The notes under the pieces were generated by a model. The model did not search any database and was not told the origin of the DNA. It saw nothing but the letters and a program-made list of their open reading frames with translations. Shown piece after piece: positions 44,698 to 45,840 of a DNA stretch of 45,840 bases (its first letter is position 1; every line of letters starts with the position of its first letter). The stretch covers positions 1 through 45,840 of the forward strand of contig CACOXV010000015.1 of NCBI GenBank assembly GCA_902631295.1, given 5' to 3'. This DNA comes from Paracoccaceae bacterium (GTDB lineage: Bacteria > Pseudomonadota > Alphaproteobacteria > Rhodobacterales > Rhodobacteraceae). The position numbers and the translations under genes are program-made.

Positions 44698-45702
44698 ATG
44701 AAAAAAAGGAAGCTAGGTAAGTATGGTGTAGAAGTATCGCCTATTGGCATAGGTGCAATGTCGTTTAGTAATTTTTATGGTCCTACCAATGAAGAAGAAT
44801 CTCATAAGATCCTAGTGGAGGCTTTGGATCAGGGCATTTCTCATATTGATACGGCGAACGTTTACGGTGCTGGAGCCTCAGAAGCTGCTATTGGCAGCTT
44901 TCTTGCTAAGCAGGGTTCAAAACGCAATGATCTTTTTTCAATTGCAACTAAAGTAGGGATAAAAGGCAATATTCAAACTGGCAAAACAGAGTTTGACAAC
45001 AGTCCAGATTATTTAAAAAAAGAACTTGATGACAGCTTACGCCGATTGGGGGTAGAAAGCATTGATTTGTACTACATCCATCGTCGTGATCAAAATCGGC
45101 CTATTGAAGATGTCACTGAAACCCTCGCTAGTTTTGTGAAAGTAGGAAAAATCAGGTCATTCGGATTTTCGGAAATTGCCCCATCTTCACTCCGACGAGC
45201 GGCATCTGTCCACCATGTCGCAGCAGTCCAGTCAGAATACTCACTTTCAGTGCGTAGCCCAGAATTAGGCTTAGTCCAAACCACTGCAGAACTTGGAACA
45301 GCACTAGTTGCATTTTCTCCCTTAGGCCGCTCTTTGCTTACTGATACACCACATTCTGCGGATAAAGTGGCGGCAATGGATTGGCTAAGTAAAAACCCAC
45401 GCTTTAACGAGCCAAACCTCACGTTTAATATAGAAGCTGCCAGAAAATTTAGAGACCTTGCAGCTCAATATGGAGTCGCTACAGCTACTCTTGCGATTGC
45501 ATGGCTTTTAAACAAAAATAAACATATCATTCCAATTCCAGGAACACGGTCAGTTAAACATTTTTTGGAGCATTGTCATGGGGCTACGTTGTGTCTATCC
45601 CAAGAACAAATGTCGCAAATTGAGGAGGTACTTCCAGTTGGTTGGGCTCAGGGTGATAGATACTCTGACAAGCAGTGGGTAGGTCCCGAGAAGTATTGCT
45701 GA
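44698..45702 (+). CDS. Aldo/keto reductase
   Basis: NADPH-dependent oxidoreductase with a TIM barrel, 334 residues. The catalytic tetrad is visible: Asp and Tyr in HIDTANVYGAGASE, Lys in ATKVG, His in YYIHRRD. The C-terminal PIPGTRSVKHFLEH is the nucleotide-binding loop. It resembles the AKR13-like/YajO group acting on aldehydes; substrate unknown. ATG 44698 or the TTG directly before it (44695) may be the start; an AAAGGA site lies 8-11 bases upstream. Confidence 0.92.
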   Translation: MKKRKLGKYGVEVSPIGIGAMSFSNFYGPTNEEESHKILVEALDQGISHIDTANVYGAGASEAAIGSFLAKQGSKRNDLFSIATKVGIKGNIQTGKTEFDNSPDYLKKELDDSLRRLGVESIDLYYIHRRDQNRPIEDVTETLASFVKVGKIRSFGFSEIAPSSLRRAASVHHVAAVQSEYSLSVRSPELGLVQTTAELGTALVAFSPLGRSLLTDTPHSADKVAAMDWLSKNPRFNEPNLTFNIEAARKFRDLAAQYGVATATLAIAWLLNKNKHIIPIPGTRSVKHFLEHCHGATLCLSQEQMSQIEEVLPVGWAQGDRYSDKQWVGPEKYC

Positions 45703-45720
45703 CAATATAAGGTAGTTTGG

Positions 45721-45807
45721 TTAAATAGCAGTTGAAGTTTTAAGCCCATCTAGAATGGCTTCTTCTACCGTTCTAAGGCTTAATGCATCATCAATCACAT
45801 GAAGCTT
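45721..45807 (-). pseudogene. C-terminal remnant of a flavin-dependent oxidoreductase
   Basis: A minus-strand frame reads HVIDDALSLRTVEEAILDGL up to a TAA at 45721. This resembles the C-terminus of NADH:flavin oxidoreductases/2,4-dienoyl-CoA reductase-type proteins (VIGDA-x-x-PR-x-x-EEAI-x-EG). A TAA at 45808-45810 closes the frame immediately upstream and AT-rich sequence follows, so only about 28 codons survive here. The window edge is close, so what lies beyond is unknown. Confidence 0.3.
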
Positions 45808-45840
45808 TTAGTGAAGTTATTTTTTAAATCTTTTTACCTA

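Noticed and set aside
1-45840. CRISPR array, transposase, complete prophage, rRNA operon
   Set aside because: No regularly spaced repeats, transposase motifs, phage structural genes or rRNA landmarks were seen.

Overview
The window is an AT-rich (roughly 40% GC by eye) stretch of bacterial chromosome. Several things point to a planktonic marine alphaproteobacterium, probably Rhodobacterales-like or a low-GC relative such as a SAR116-type lineage: a pccB-orf-pccA-mutase cluster, neighbouring rplY and pth genes, a short ProS of the alphaproteobacterial type, an Hda/AI-2E pair, and many exporters and DMT permeases. Short spacers, overlapping genes and frequent TTG starts fit a compact genome. 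The lineage is inferred from gene content and order, not from any search.

Layout. 1-2.7 kb holds two convergent purine deaminases: an 8-oxoguanine deaminase-like protein cut by the left edge, and guanine deaminase. 2.8-9.0 kb is a dense forward run: MgtE, 5-formyl-THF cyclo-ligase, YmdB phosphodiesterase, DMT permease, YebC, LysE/ArgO exporter, second DMT permease. 9.0-11.9 kb has a GMC (choline dehydrogenase-like) oxidoreductase whose reading frame lacks any ATG/GTG/TTG start, convergent with a Bcr/CflA exporter. 12.1-20.1 kb is the propionyl-CoA to succinyl-CoA module (pccB, unknown small gene, pccA, methylmalonyl-CoA mutase), followed by a VOC protein, a GNAT acetyltransferase and a TerB-J-domain protein. 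20.1-31.7 kb is housekeeping: Ppx/GppA, Hda, AI-2E permease, ProS, DUF2237, Pth, L25, lactate dehydrogenase-like flavoprotein, TrpA, YchF, glutamate dehydrogenase.

32.1-37.3 kb is different. It starts at tRNA-Ser(GCU) and is gene-poor. It holds two small unknown proteins with good ribosome binding sites, several decayed or tiny ORFs, a GC-rich block that ends in a very strong minus-strand terminator (candidate RNA gene), a cluster of DnaA boxes, a 16-bp palindrome, and a stop-riddled remnant of a plasmid/phage-type AAA helicase. I read this as the relic of an integrated replicon or island, possibly retaining an origin. It is the most unusual part of the window.

37.3-45.8 kb returns to intact genes: a lipoprotein, LysE exporter, YczE-like membrane protein, PfkB sugar kinase, then a forward group with pirin, glutathionyl-hydroquinone reductase and carboxymuconolactone decarboxylase (quinone/aromatic or redox stress theme), a second Bcr/CflA exporter and an aldo/keto reductase. 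A small flavin-oxidoreductase C-terminal remnant lies at the right edge.
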